Source: Thermomicrobiales bacterium (GTDB lineage: Bacteria > Chloroflexota > Chloroflexia > Thermomicrobiales > CFX8). Taken from it: a DNA stretch of 46,950 nucleotides. Made by a program: the position numbers and the translations under genes. The stretch lies in contig JAMLIA010000021.1 in NCBI GenBank assembly GCA_023954495.1, positions 1 through 46,950 on the forward strand, read 5' to 3'. How positions within the stretch are numbered: position 1 is the stretch's first letter; every line of letters starts with the position of its first letter. Below are positions 1 through 7,005 of the stretch, in pieces. A model generated the notes under the pieces. That model was not told where the DNA came from, searched no databases, and was given only the letters and a program-made list of their open reading frames with translations.

Positions 1-106
1 GAGCCGCCAACACCCTCGATCGGCACCCGTCCGACGTAGCTTGTGCCCGGCTGTCGTGCCGTTGCCAACCCGACCGGCAGATGAATGCCTGCATGCTGGT
101 GGTCTG

Positions 107-133
107 GGCGGGCGTATGCAATACGCCCCTACA
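107..133. repeat. Dispersed palindromic repeat (GGGCGTATGCAATACGCCC type)
   Basis: An inverted repeat whose core reads GGGCGTATGCAATACGCCC. The same core occurs, with longer arms, at 24427-24461, in part at 12562-12597, and in part near 46908-46925. It lies in the 216 bases before the first recognisable gene. I see no convincing gene in that stretch, although a plus-strand frame is open from base 1 to a stop at 37-39 and could be the tail of a gene outside the window. Confidence 0.7.
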
Positions 134-216
134 GCGGCTGGGCCACCTCGCCTGTGTGTTCCGCCGACCGATCAGCTCTCCAGCCGGTCGGTGGGCATGT
201 ATCCGGTAGTCCCTCA

Positions 217-1002
217 CTACCGTCCTTTGAAATTCGCCTCTCTGCGCTCCAGCGTCGCAGCGAGCCCCTCTTTGGCGTCCTCGGATTTGCCGCAGATCTC
301 GCCGCTGCGGCGTTCGTTGCGCAGGGCGTCCTCGATGGAGAGCTGGGCGTTCTGGCGGATGTTCTCCTTGGCCAGGCCGATGGCGAGCGTCGGGCCTTTG
401 GCGAGGCGTTCGGCCAGCTCCAGCGCGGTCGGCAGGAGGTCGTCCGGCTCGACGAGGCGGTTGAGCAGGCCGTAGCTGTTGGCTTCGTCGGCTTCGATGA
501 TGCGGCCGGTGTAGATCATCTCCATCGCGCGGGCTTCGCCGATGAGACGCGGCAGCAGGTAGGAGCCGCCGGCGTCCGGGCAGTAGCCGAGGCGGATGTA
601 GGCTTGGCCGAAGCGTGCCTTGGTCGATGCGATGCGCAGATCGGCGGCGAGGGTCATGTCGCAGCCGGCCCCGACCGCGACGCCGTTTACTGCCGCAACG
701 ACCGGCTTCGGCAGGCGGTAGATGCGGCTGATGAGCGCGTGGGCCAGGTCGATCCAGCTGGCGGATGGCTCGTCGTCTTCATGGCCCGCGCCCCACTCCT
801 TGACATCCGCGCCGGAGCAGAAGCCCCGACCCGAGCCGGTGATGACCAGGCAGCGGACGCTGTCGTCGTACCTGGCGCGCTCGACGGCATGGTTCAGCTC
901 GATCAGGTGGGGAGAGTTGAGCGCATTGAGCGCGTCGGGACGATTGAGTGTCAGGATAGCGACCCCGCCCTGCTGTTCCCAGAGGATGTGCTGGTAGTCC
1001 AT
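217..1002 (-). CDS. Enoyl-CoA hydratase/isomerase family protein, PaaG-like
   Basis: A 261-residue crotonase-fold protein, the usual family length, acting on acyl-CoA thioesters in the cytoplasm. Visible signatures are the CoA/oxyanion segments GRGFCSGADVKEWG and AAVNGVAVGAGCDMTLAADL. The segment normally reading QPExxLGxxPGxGG here reads QAYIRLGYCPDAGG, so the usual hydratase glutamate is absent and an Asp sits before AGG. That PDxGG pattern is typical of PaaG/epoxyphenylacetyl-CoA isomerase-like members, so isomerase or ring-modifying chemistry is at least as likely as simple hydration. It is divergent from the monooxygenase gene that starts at 1207, with a shared 200-bp promoter region. 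The ATG start keeps a normal N-terminus (MDYQHILWEQQGGVAILTLN). Substrate is not determinable. Confidence 0.9.
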   Translation of the reverse strand: MDYQHILWEQQGGVAILTLNRPDALNALNSPHLIELNHAVERARYDDSVRCLVITGSGRGFCSGADVKEWGAGHEDDEPSASWIDLAHALISRIYRLPKPVVAAVNGVAVGAGCDMTLAADLRIASTKARFGQAYIRLGYCPDAGGSYLLPRLIGEARAMEMIYTGRIIEADEANSYGLLNRLVEPDDLLPTALELAERLAKGPTLAIGLAKENIRQNAQLSIEDALRNERRSGEICGKSEDAKEGLAATLERREANFKGR

Positions 1003-1206
1003 CGTCGGCCTCGTTTCCTGTCGCGTCCGGTTGTTCGGCGTTGGTTGTTGCTGGCGGACACTAGCGCAGCGATGGCGGCGCGGTCAAGCGGTTGGTCTGC
1101 CTGTATGCGCATCTGCCGATTGACAGGCTTTCGTCATCCGCACTAGAGTGGTCACCTTGCCGCTACCGGGAGTCTGCGTCCGAAGCCTGCGTCGGAGGAG
1201 GGTGCA

Positions 1207-2838
1207 ATGACCGACCCGCACACCGCGTCCAGCCGGAACACCGACGTCGATGTAATCGTCGTCGGTGCCGGGTTCGCCGGGATGTACATGCTGCACCGTC
1301 TGCGCGAGCTGGGGCTGACGATGCGCGTCTTCGAGGCGGGTGGCGACGTTGGTGGCACCTGGTACTGGAATCGCTACCCCGGCGCGCGCTGCGACATCGA
1401 GAGTCTGGACTACTCGTACTCCTTCTCCGACGCGCTGCAACAGGAGTGGGACTGGAGCGAGCGCTACGCCGCCCAGCCGGAGATCCTGCGTTATGCGAAT
1501 CACGTCGCTGACCGCTTCGATCTGCGGCGCGACATCATGTTCAACACGCGGGTGACGGCCGCGCACTACGACGAGGCCGGGCGGCGCTGGGCCGTCCAGA
1601 CGGACACCGGCGAGCGGGTGACGGCGCGCTTCTGCATTATGGCGCTGGGCTGCCTGTCTGCCGCGCAGATACCGCAGTTTCCGGGGCGCGAGTCGTTTCG
1701 TGGGCGGACGTACCACACCGGCGCGTGGCCGCATGAGGCGGTCGATTTCAGTGGTCAGCGTGTTGGCGTGATCGGCACCGGCTCGTCGGCGATCCAGATG
1801 ATCCCGCTCGTGGCGCGGCAGGCGGCGCACCTGACTATCTTCCAGCGCACACCGAACTTCAGCGCCCCGGCGCAGAATCACCCGCTCGATCCCGAGGTGG
1901 TGCGCGAGCTGAAGTCGCGCTACCCGGAGTACCGGCAGCAGTTGCGGAAGTCGCGCTCCGGCTATAACGCCTGGCTGTCGGCAAACAGCGAGCGTTCGGC
2001 GCTGGCGGTGTCGCCGGAGGAGCGCGAGCGAGAATACATGACGCGCTGGCAGCGGGGTGGCTTCGGCCTGCTGGCGGGCTTCTCAGATCTGTACACCAGC
2101 CGGGAGGCGAACGAGACGGCGGTCCAGTTCGTCCACGAGCGCATTCGCGAGATCGTCGACGACCCGGCTGTTGCCGAGGAGTTGCTGCCGCGTACCTACC
2201 CGATTGGCACGAAACGGCTCTGCTTCGACACTGGCTATTACGAGACCTACAACCAACCCAACGTCACGCTGGTGAACATCGCGCAGGCACCGATTGAGGC
2301 GCTGACGCCGACCGGCCTGCGGACGAGCGCGGCGGACTACGAGCTGGACAGCATCGTCTTCGCGACCGGCTACGACGCAATGACCGGCGCGCTGAGGAAG
2401 ATCGACATCCGTGGGCGCGGCGGGCTGCGGCTGGCAGAGGTCTGGGAGGACGGGCCGCGCAGCTATCTCGGTCTCGCCGTCTCTGGCTTCCCCAACCTGT
2501 TCACGATCACCGGACCCGGCAGCCCGTCGGTGCTGTCGAATATGCTGGTGTCGATCGAGCAGCACGTCGACTGGATCGCCGGCTGCCTCGACTACCTGCA
2601 CGAGCGCGAAATCGCGGAGATCGAGCCGCAGCCCGAGGCGCAGGATGCCTGGTGCGCGCATGTCGATGAGGTGGCTGCGGCGACGCTCTACCCGTACGCG
2701 AACTCGTGGTACATGGGTGCAAACATCCCCGGCAAACCGCTGGGCTTCATGCCCTACGTCGGCGGCGTCGGGCGGTATCGCAGCCGCTGCGACGAGATTG
2801 CGGCGGCGGAGTATGAAGGATTCGCGCTATCCAGATGA
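1207..2838 (+). CDS. Baeyer-Villiger-type FAD/NADPH monooxygenase
   Basis: A 543-residue class B flavoprotein monooxygenase that inserts oxygen next to a ketone carbonyl. The N-terminal FAD Rossmann motif GAGFAG is at residues 20-25, followed by GGTWYWNRYPGARCD, typical of cyclohexanone/phenylacetone monooxygenase relatives. The BVMO fingerprint FxGxxxHTxxWP is present as FRGRTYHTGAWP at 164-175, and the NADPH Rossmann motif GTGSSA is at 190-195. A GGAGGAGG ribosome-binding site lies about six bases before the ATG. The amidohydrolase gene begins 20 bases after its stop, so the two probably form an operon for degrading a cyclic or aromatic ketone. That pathway is inferred from neighbours; the substrate cannot be read from sequence. 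Confidence 0.93.
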   Translation: MTDPHTASSRNTDVDVIVVGAGFAGMYMLHRLRELGLTMRVFEAGGDVGGTWYWNRYPGARCDIESLDYSYSFSDALQQEWDWSERYAAQPEILRYANHVADRFDLRRDIMFNTRVTAAHYDEAGRRWAVQTDTGERVTARFCIMALGCLSAAQIPQFPGRESFRGRTYHTGAWPHEAVDFSGQRVGVIGTGSSAIQMIPLVARQAAHLTIFQRTPNFSAPAQNHPLDPEVVRELKSRYPEYRQQLRKSRSGYNAWLSANSERSALAVSPEEREREYMTRWQRGGFGLLAGFSDLYTSREANETAVQFVHERIREIVDDPAVAEELLPRTYPIGTKRLCFDTGYYETYNQPNVTLVNIAQAPIEALTPTGLRTSAADYELDSIVFATGYDAMTGALRKIDIRGRGGLRLAEVWEDGPRSYLGLAVSGFPNLFTITGPGSPSVLSNMLVSIEQHVDWIAGCLDYLHEREIAEIEPQPEAQDAWCAHVDEVAAATLYPYANSWYMGANIPGKPLGFMPYVGGVGRYRSRCDEIAAAEYEGFALSR

Positions 2839-2858
2839 GCGACCGTTGAGGAGGTTCG

Positions 2859-3839
2859 ATGCGCATTGATGCCCACACGCATTTCCAGCCCGCGGGGTTC
2901 CTGCGGGCGCTGCTCGATGCAGGGCGCTACGAGGTCGTGCCGGGCGTCGGCGATCAGCTCATTGTCAAGGAACGCGGCGCACGGTTCCTGACGATCGTGC
3001 CGGAGATGGCTGATCCGGCTGAGCGCGTTGCGGCGATGGACGCCGACGGCATCGACGTGCAGGTCCTCACCGTGAGCGTGCCGCAGGTCTACTTCGTGCG
3101 CGATCTGGCAGCGGTCGAGCTGGCGCGGGAGTGTAACGATGCGCTGGCCGATGTCGTCGCGCAGCATCCCGATCGGTTCCGCGCGCTGGCCAGCATCCCG
3201 CTGACCGCGTCGGCGCACGATGCGACTGAGGAGCTGGTGCGCTGCATGGACGATCTGGCGATGCCCGGCTTCCTGATCGGCGCGAACATCGACGGCACGC
3301 CGCTGAACGATCCGAAGCTGGATGATTTCTACGCTGAGGCCAGCCGGCGCGGCGCGGTGATGCACATTCACCCGATGCCGCCGGCCGGGATCGAAACGCT
3401 GGATCGCTACGCGCTGGCCCCGCTGGTGGGCTACATGTTCGACACGACGCAGGCGCTGGCGCGGCTGATCTTCTCCGGCTTCTTCGAGCGCTACCCCGGC
3501 ATCCGTGTTATCGGCTCGCACCTCGGCGGGGCGCTGCCGTTCCTGATGGCGCGGCTGGACGCCGGATACCGCAGCTACCCGGATTGTCAGGGCATCGACG
3601 AACCGCCCAGCACGATCGCCCGCCGTCTCTACCTCGACACGACCAACGCCTCCCCGGCTGCGATTGCGCTGGCCGCGCAGGTCGTCGGCGAGGACCACCT
3701 GCTGTTCGGCTCTGACTACCCGCACGTGGTGGGCGATCTGGCGAACGGCGTCGCCGCTGTCCAGCAGGCCATCTCCCCGGAGCACGCAAACGCGGTGCTG
3801 GGTGACACCGCCGCTGCGCTGTTCGGGTTGGTGACGTAA
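2859..3839 (+). CDS. Amidohydrolase 2 (ACMSD-like metal-dependent hydrolase/decarboxylase)
   Basis: A 326-residue TIM-barrel amidohydrolase of the family that includes 2-amino-3-carboxymuconate semialdehyde decarboxylase. Metal-ligand motifs are in the expected order: HxH near the N-terminus (DAHTHF), MHIHPM in the middle, SHLGG, and the late aspartate motif FGSDYPH. A strong GAGGAGG site sits five bases before the ATG. It follows the Baeyer-Villiger monooxygenase by 20 bases and converges on the SDR with an 8-base gap. Members either hydrolyse or decarboxylate ring-cleavage-type acids, which suits a role downstream of the monooxygenase, but the reaction is an inference. Confidence 0.9.
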   Translation: MRIDAHTHFQPAGFLRALLDAGRYEVVPGVGDQLIVKERGARFLTIVPEMADPAERVAAMDADGIDVQVLTVSVPQVYFVRDLAAVELARECNDALADVVAQHPDRFRALASIPLTASAHDATEELVRCMDDLAMPGFLIGANIDGTPLNDPKLDDFYAEASRRGAVMHIHPMPPAGIETLDRYALAPLVGYMFDTTQALARLIFSGFFERYPGIRVIGSHLGGALPFLMARLDAGYRSYPDCQGIDEPPSTIARRLYLDTTNASPAAIALAAQVVGEDHLLFGSDYPHVVGDLANGVAAVQQAISPEHANAVLGDTAAALFGLVT

Positions 3840-3847
3840 GGGGACGT

Positions 3848-4600
3848 CTACATGACGTTGCCGCCGTTGGGACCGAGCATCTGGCCGGTCAGGAAGGCCG
3901 ACGCGTCCGACGCGAGGAAGAGCGCGCTTTCGGCGACATCACGCGGCGTGCCGAGGCGGCGCAGCGGGAGCTCCCGGGCGCGCTGTTGACGTGACTCCTC
4001 GTCGGGATAGATGCCCGTGTTCATGTCGGTAGGGATCGAGCCGGGGCCGATGGCGTTGACATTGATGCCGTGCTCGCCCAGCTCGCGCGCGAGACTCCGC
4101 GTCCAGGTCAGCAGGAATCCTTTCGTCCCGCTATAGACCGAGCCGCGGTTCCAGCCGATCAGGGCGAGCTGGGATGATAGATTGATGATCTTGCCGGAGC
4201 GCTGCGCGATCATGTGCGGCACGACGGCGCGGGTGACCCGCAGCGGGCCGATAATGTTGACTTCGATCTCGTCGCGCCAGTGCTCCTCGGTCGATTCAGC
4301 GAACGGCTCGACAAGCATGATGCCCGCGTTGTTGACCAGGATGTCGATCCGGCCGTATGCGTCGATCGCCTGCTGCACCATCGCGTCGACTGCCGGTCCG
4401 TCGGTAACGTCGGCCCGGATCGCCAGCGCCTCGCCGCCGCGCGCTTGCGCCTGCGTGGCGATCTCATCGCAGCCTTGGCGACTGTCCCGGTAGTTCAGGA
4501 CCAGCGTCGCGCCGGCCTCGGCGAAGCGCTCGGCGATTGCGCGTCCGAACCCGCGCCCAGCGCCGGTGATCAGCGCGACCTTGTTCTCCAGTGCGTCCAC
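3848..4600 (-). CDS. Short-chain dehydrogenase/reductase (FabG-like)
   Basis: A 250-residue classical SDR, full family length, expected to oxidise or reduce an alcohol/ketone with NAD(P)H in the cytoplasm. The cofactor motif TGAGRGFG lies near residue 12, NNAG near residue 90, the catalytic Ser in NLSSQLAL, and Tyr/Lys in the YSGTK motif. The C-terminal GQMLGPNGGNVM is the usual SDR ending. It converges on the amidohydrolase gene. Together with the monooxygenase and amidohydrolase it could supply the ketone to the pathway, but a generic 3-oxoacyl reductase role is also possible. Confidence 0.92.
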   Translation of the reverse strand: MDALENKVALITGAGRGFGRAIAERFAEAGATLVLNYRDSRQGCDEIATQAQARGGEALAIRADVTDGPAVDAMVQQAIDAYGRIDILVNNAGIMLVEPFAESTEEHWRDEIEVNIIGPLRVTRAVVPHMIAQRSGKIINLSSQLALIGWNRGSVYSGTKGFLLTWTRSLARELGEHGINVNAIGPGSIPTDMNTGIYPDEESRQQRARELPLRRLGTPRDVAESALFLASDASAFLTGQMLGPNGGNVM

Positions 4601-4701
4601 GACCGCTCCTCGTCGTTATCGTGTCAAGCTGACTACAGCCGGGGAGCGTCGTCGCCGCTTCCTCCACGCTGCTGTTTGATCGGGCAGTGTCGCACAGGGC
4701 G

Positions 4702-4920
4702 TCAGCGTCGGCGTTGCCACTCGTCCCATGCCTCACGGAGTGCGGCGATGGCGAGGCTGCTCGCCTGGACCGATTCGAGATAGACGCGTGCTGTCGCGTA
4801 GGTCGTCGCTTCCGACGGCCATTCCGGGTCGTCCAGCATGTCGCGAGCGCAATCACCGACCGGGTCATCGCGCTGCGCCTGGAGCGCAAGCCAGGTCAGG
4901 AATGAGCCGTTCCCAGTCAT
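4702..4920 (-). CDS. Small YozE-like (UPF0346 SAM-like fold) protein
   Basis: A 72-residue acidic protein containing SFLTWLALQAQRDDPVGDCA, then a proline/tryptophan turn, TYATARVYLES and a C-terminal helix ALREAWDEWQRRR. The pattern of an aromatic-rich first helix, RDDPVGDLARD, a middle YLES and a terminal EAWEEY helix matches the YozE/UPF0346 family of small helical proteins whose function is unknown. The start ATG lies ten bases after an AGGAGA sequence. It is monocistronic as far as can be seen, between the SDR and the PaiB-like leader. Family assignment rests on motif similarity only. Confidence 0.65.
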   Translation of the reverse strand: MTGNGSFLTWLALQAQRDDPVGDCARDMLDDPEWPSEATTYATARVYLESVQASSLAIAALREAWDEWQRRR

Positions 4921-5059
4921 CCTCCGTCACTCTCCTGCCACATTGGTTCGTCCATGGTCATTGCCCGCCAACTACACAGCGAAACGAAACCTCTGTCAAT
5001 GCGCGGCGGCGTGATCCGGGTGACGTGGAATTGAACGCGGCGCGGCATCCAGCCGCCCT

Positions 5060-5216
5060 GCCTGTGAGTATGTGGCTCTGGCAATGGGAACCTCTCAAAG
5101 AGAAGAATGAGAGCCACTTCACTGGCGAAAGCGCCACAGGTGGCGCTTTCCGAAGGTGGCACTGCATGCTACGTTGTCGATGGATCAGGAGTGAGACTGA
5201 CACGGCAGGCAAGGTG
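5060..5216 (+). promoter_or_regulatory. Structured leader upstream of paiB-like gene (attenuator or T-box-like candidate)
   Basis: The leader holds two strong stems. An 8-bp stem pairs GTGGCTCT (5072-5079) with AGAGCCAC (5110-5117), and an 11-base perfect inverted repeat pairs 5127-5137 with 5140-5150. GTGGC occurs three times (5072, 5140, 5156) and GCCAC twice (5113, 5133), so mutually exclusive pairings are possible. The stretch at 5153-5166 (AAGGTGGCACTGCA) differs from the T-box consensus AGGGUGGNACCGCG at three positions, all transitions. Its TGGC would match a G discriminator base as in tRNA-Trp, and three TGG codons lie at 5073-5087. I found no clear 3' strand for a T-box antiterminator and no U-tract, so the regulatory class is uncertain. 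Confidence 0.3.
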
Positions 5217-5861
5217 ATGGCGATGTATAACCCGGCGCACTTCGAGGAATCGCGAGTCGAGATGATGCATCAGCTTATCGCGGACTATCCGCTCGGCACG
5301 GTTGTGACGAACGGGCCGGACGGGCTGGTTGCCAACCACATCCCGTTCCTCGTGGACATGCGTGACGGCGGTCGCGGGACGCTGATCGGGCACGTCGCGC
5401 GGAACAACGATATGTGGCGCGAGGTGGCGCGGACGCCGGAGGCGCTGGTCGTCTTCCAGGCGGTCGATGGCTACATCACGCCGAACTGGTATCCGAGCAA
5501 GCAGGAGACGCACGAGGTCGCCCCGACCTGGAACTACGCCGTCGTGCATGTGTACGGGCCGATCATTGTGCATGAGGAACCGAAGTGGCTGCGCGGCATC
5601 GTTGGTCGGCTGACCAAGCACTTTGAGGCCGATGAGCCGATCCCGTGGAAGATGGCCGACGCGCCGTCCTCGTATATCAACACCCTGCTGGAATCGATCG
5701 TCGGTATCGAGATCCCGATCAACCGCATCGTCGGCAAGTGGAAGACGAATCAGAACCGGTCCGTCGCCGATCGCGAAGGTGTCATCGCCGGGCTCACCGA
5801 GCGCGGCAATGTGGGAGACGCCGAGATGGCCGAAATAGTGCGGGCGACGCTGCCGTCGTAG
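5217..5861 (+). CDS. PaiB-like FMN-binding split-barrel protein
   Basis: About 214 residues, the usual length for the PaiB/COG2808 family, annotated elsewhere as FMN-binding negative transcriptional regulator. Family features are the N-terminus MYNPAHFEES, LGTVVTNGPDGLVANHIPF, the hydrophobic GHVARNNDMWR segment, and YITPNWYPSKQETHEVAPTWNYAVVHVYG, which is the most conserved block. I start at the ATG at 5217; the ATG at 5223, giving MYNPAHF, is equally good and has AAGG nine bases upstream. The frame stays open upstream to 4728, but that part reads as leader RNA, not protein. PaiB proteins bind flavin and have been linked to repression of sporulation and protease genes in Bacillus. The true biochemical role here is unknown. 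Confidence 0.9.
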   Translation: MAMYNPAHFEESRVEMMHQLIADYPLGTVVTNGPDGLVANHIPFLVDMRDGGRGTLIGHVARNNDMWREVARTPEALVVFQAVDGYITPNWYPSKQETHEVAPTWNYAVVHVYGPIIVHEEPKWLRGIVGRLTKHFEADEPIPWKMADAPSSYINTLLESIVGIEIPINRIVGKWKTNQNRSVADREGVIAGLTERGNVGDAEMAEIVRATLPS

Positions 5862-5949
5862 CGCTGCGCGGTTCGGTCAGGACGGCAGCCGCTCCCTCGC
5901 TATGTGTCATCGCGTGTCCGCAGCTGAGAACCTCGCTGGCGTTGGGCTG

Positions 5950-6048
5950 GGTCTGGCGGGTGGGAGATCTTTCGGTTGCGACCTCAAGATGACAGGAGGC
6001 GGGGGTGGCTGTCGGGCCGGGCTGCTCGCCTTTGCTGGTAATGATGGC
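5950..6048. repeat. Two dispersed intergenic repeat modules
   Basis: The 210 bases between the convergent paiB-like and nitrilase genes hold no gene. They contain a copy of the GGGTGGGAGATCTTTCGC...TCAAGATGACAGG module (about 5960-5998), also found at 12333-12423, 32795-32829, 32989-33031 and 36894-36975. They also contain an inverted copy (about 6020-6046) of the module CCAGCAATGGCGAGCAGTCC found at 36848 and 44458. The modules are not coding. Confidence 0.7.
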
Positions 6049-6073
6049 TCGCTGGATTGGGCTATTCATCGGC

Positions 6074-6883
6074 TCACCCCGTTGGGTACGAAGCAGCATT
6101 GTAGCGGCGGGCGTAGAAGCCGGTGGCGCGGGAGAGGTCGAGGTCGGCGACGAGCAGGCGCGTTTCACCGTAGGGGACGTGCGCGATGCGGTCACCGTCT
6201 GGTCCAACGACTGATGTAGCCGATTCCTGGTAGCGCACCGCGTAGTTGACGCTGGCGAAATAGACGGTGTTCTCCAGCGCCCGCACGACCATCGCCTTCT
6301 CGTAGTACGGCGCGTCCGGGTCTCCCCAGTAGGCTGGGACGTGGCCGGCGTTGTCGCTGCCGGTCACGTGCGGGTGGAAGACGACGCGCGCGCCGCGTGC
6401 TGTCGGCCAGCGGGTTGCCTCGCTGTAGCGCCAGCCTTCGTGGCAGATGGTGACGCCGAACGGCACGCCATCGACCTCGAACAGCCGTCGGCTGCCTTCG
6501 GCGACGTAGTACGGCTCCTCCTCTGGTGGGATCTGATTCTTGGGCTGATACCCGTCCACCTCGCCGTCCCGGCCGATGACGAAGGCGACGTTATGCAGAC
6601 CGATGGCGGTCCCCCACTCCATGCCGACGACGGCAGCCACGCCGTGCCGCCGTGCCGCGTCCTGGATCGTCGCGAGCGCTGCTTCCTGACGCGCCTGATC
6701 TGGTGGTGGGACGGGGAAGTCCATGCCGCGCAGACCGGGGATGTACGCCTCGGGGAAGCAGACGATGGCGACCTGCTGCGCTGCTGCTTCGGCGAGCATG
6801 CGGTCGATCCACTGCAGCCGTTCGTCGATGGCCGGGACATTCGGGACGGCCGCAAGACCGATGCGCAGCGTCTCGTCACTCAC
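6074..6883 (-). CDS. Carbon-nitrogen hydrolase (nitrilase superfamily amidase)
   Basis: A 269-residue nitrilase-superfamily hydrolase that cleaves a nonpeptide C-N bond in the cytoplasm. The catalytic Glu is in CFPEAYIPG, the Lys in YQPKNQIPPEEE and the nucleophilic Cys in VTICHEGWR, in the normal E-K-C order. The GTG at 6883 is chosen because GAGGAG lies seven bases before it. An upstream TTG at 6907 has no ribosome-binding site. The gene follows the Lon-like gene in the same direction after 122 bases. Close relatives act on small amides or carbamoyl compounds, but the substrate cannot be told. Confidence 0.9.
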   Translation of the reverse strand: MSDETLRIGLAAVPNVPAIDERLQWIDRMLAEAAAQQVAIVCFPEAYIPGLRGMDFPVPPPDQARQEAALATIQDAARRHGVAAVVGMEWGTAIGLHNVAFVIGRDGEVDGYQPKNQIPPEEEPYYVAEGSRRLFEVDGVPFGVTICHEGWRYSEATRWPTARGARVVFHPHVTGSDNAGHVPAYWGDPDAPYYEKAMVVRALENTVYFASVNYAVRYQESATSVVGPDGDRIAHVPYGETRLLVADLDLSRATGFYARRYNAASYPTG

Positions 6884-7005
6884 CGTTGGCTCCTCACCTC
6901 GGGGCAAATGTGATCAGATGGAGTGAGAGGCCCCGACCAACTTCTGGATTGCCCAGCGCCGAAAGGCTGCCTGTAACCATCGATCGATCGGGACCCGAGT
7001 GCATA

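Noticed and set aside
1-39. A gene tail reading PPTPSIGTRPT followed by a stop
   Set aside because: Too short to judge; no similarity can be claimed for thirteen codons.
4728-5213. N-terminal extension of the PaiB-like frame, including MWLWQWEP
   Set aside because: PaiB proteins begin at MYNPAHF. The upstream stretch forms strong RNA hairpins and has no similarity to protein. It is also not a classical attenuator leader peptide, because it has no stop codon before the gene.
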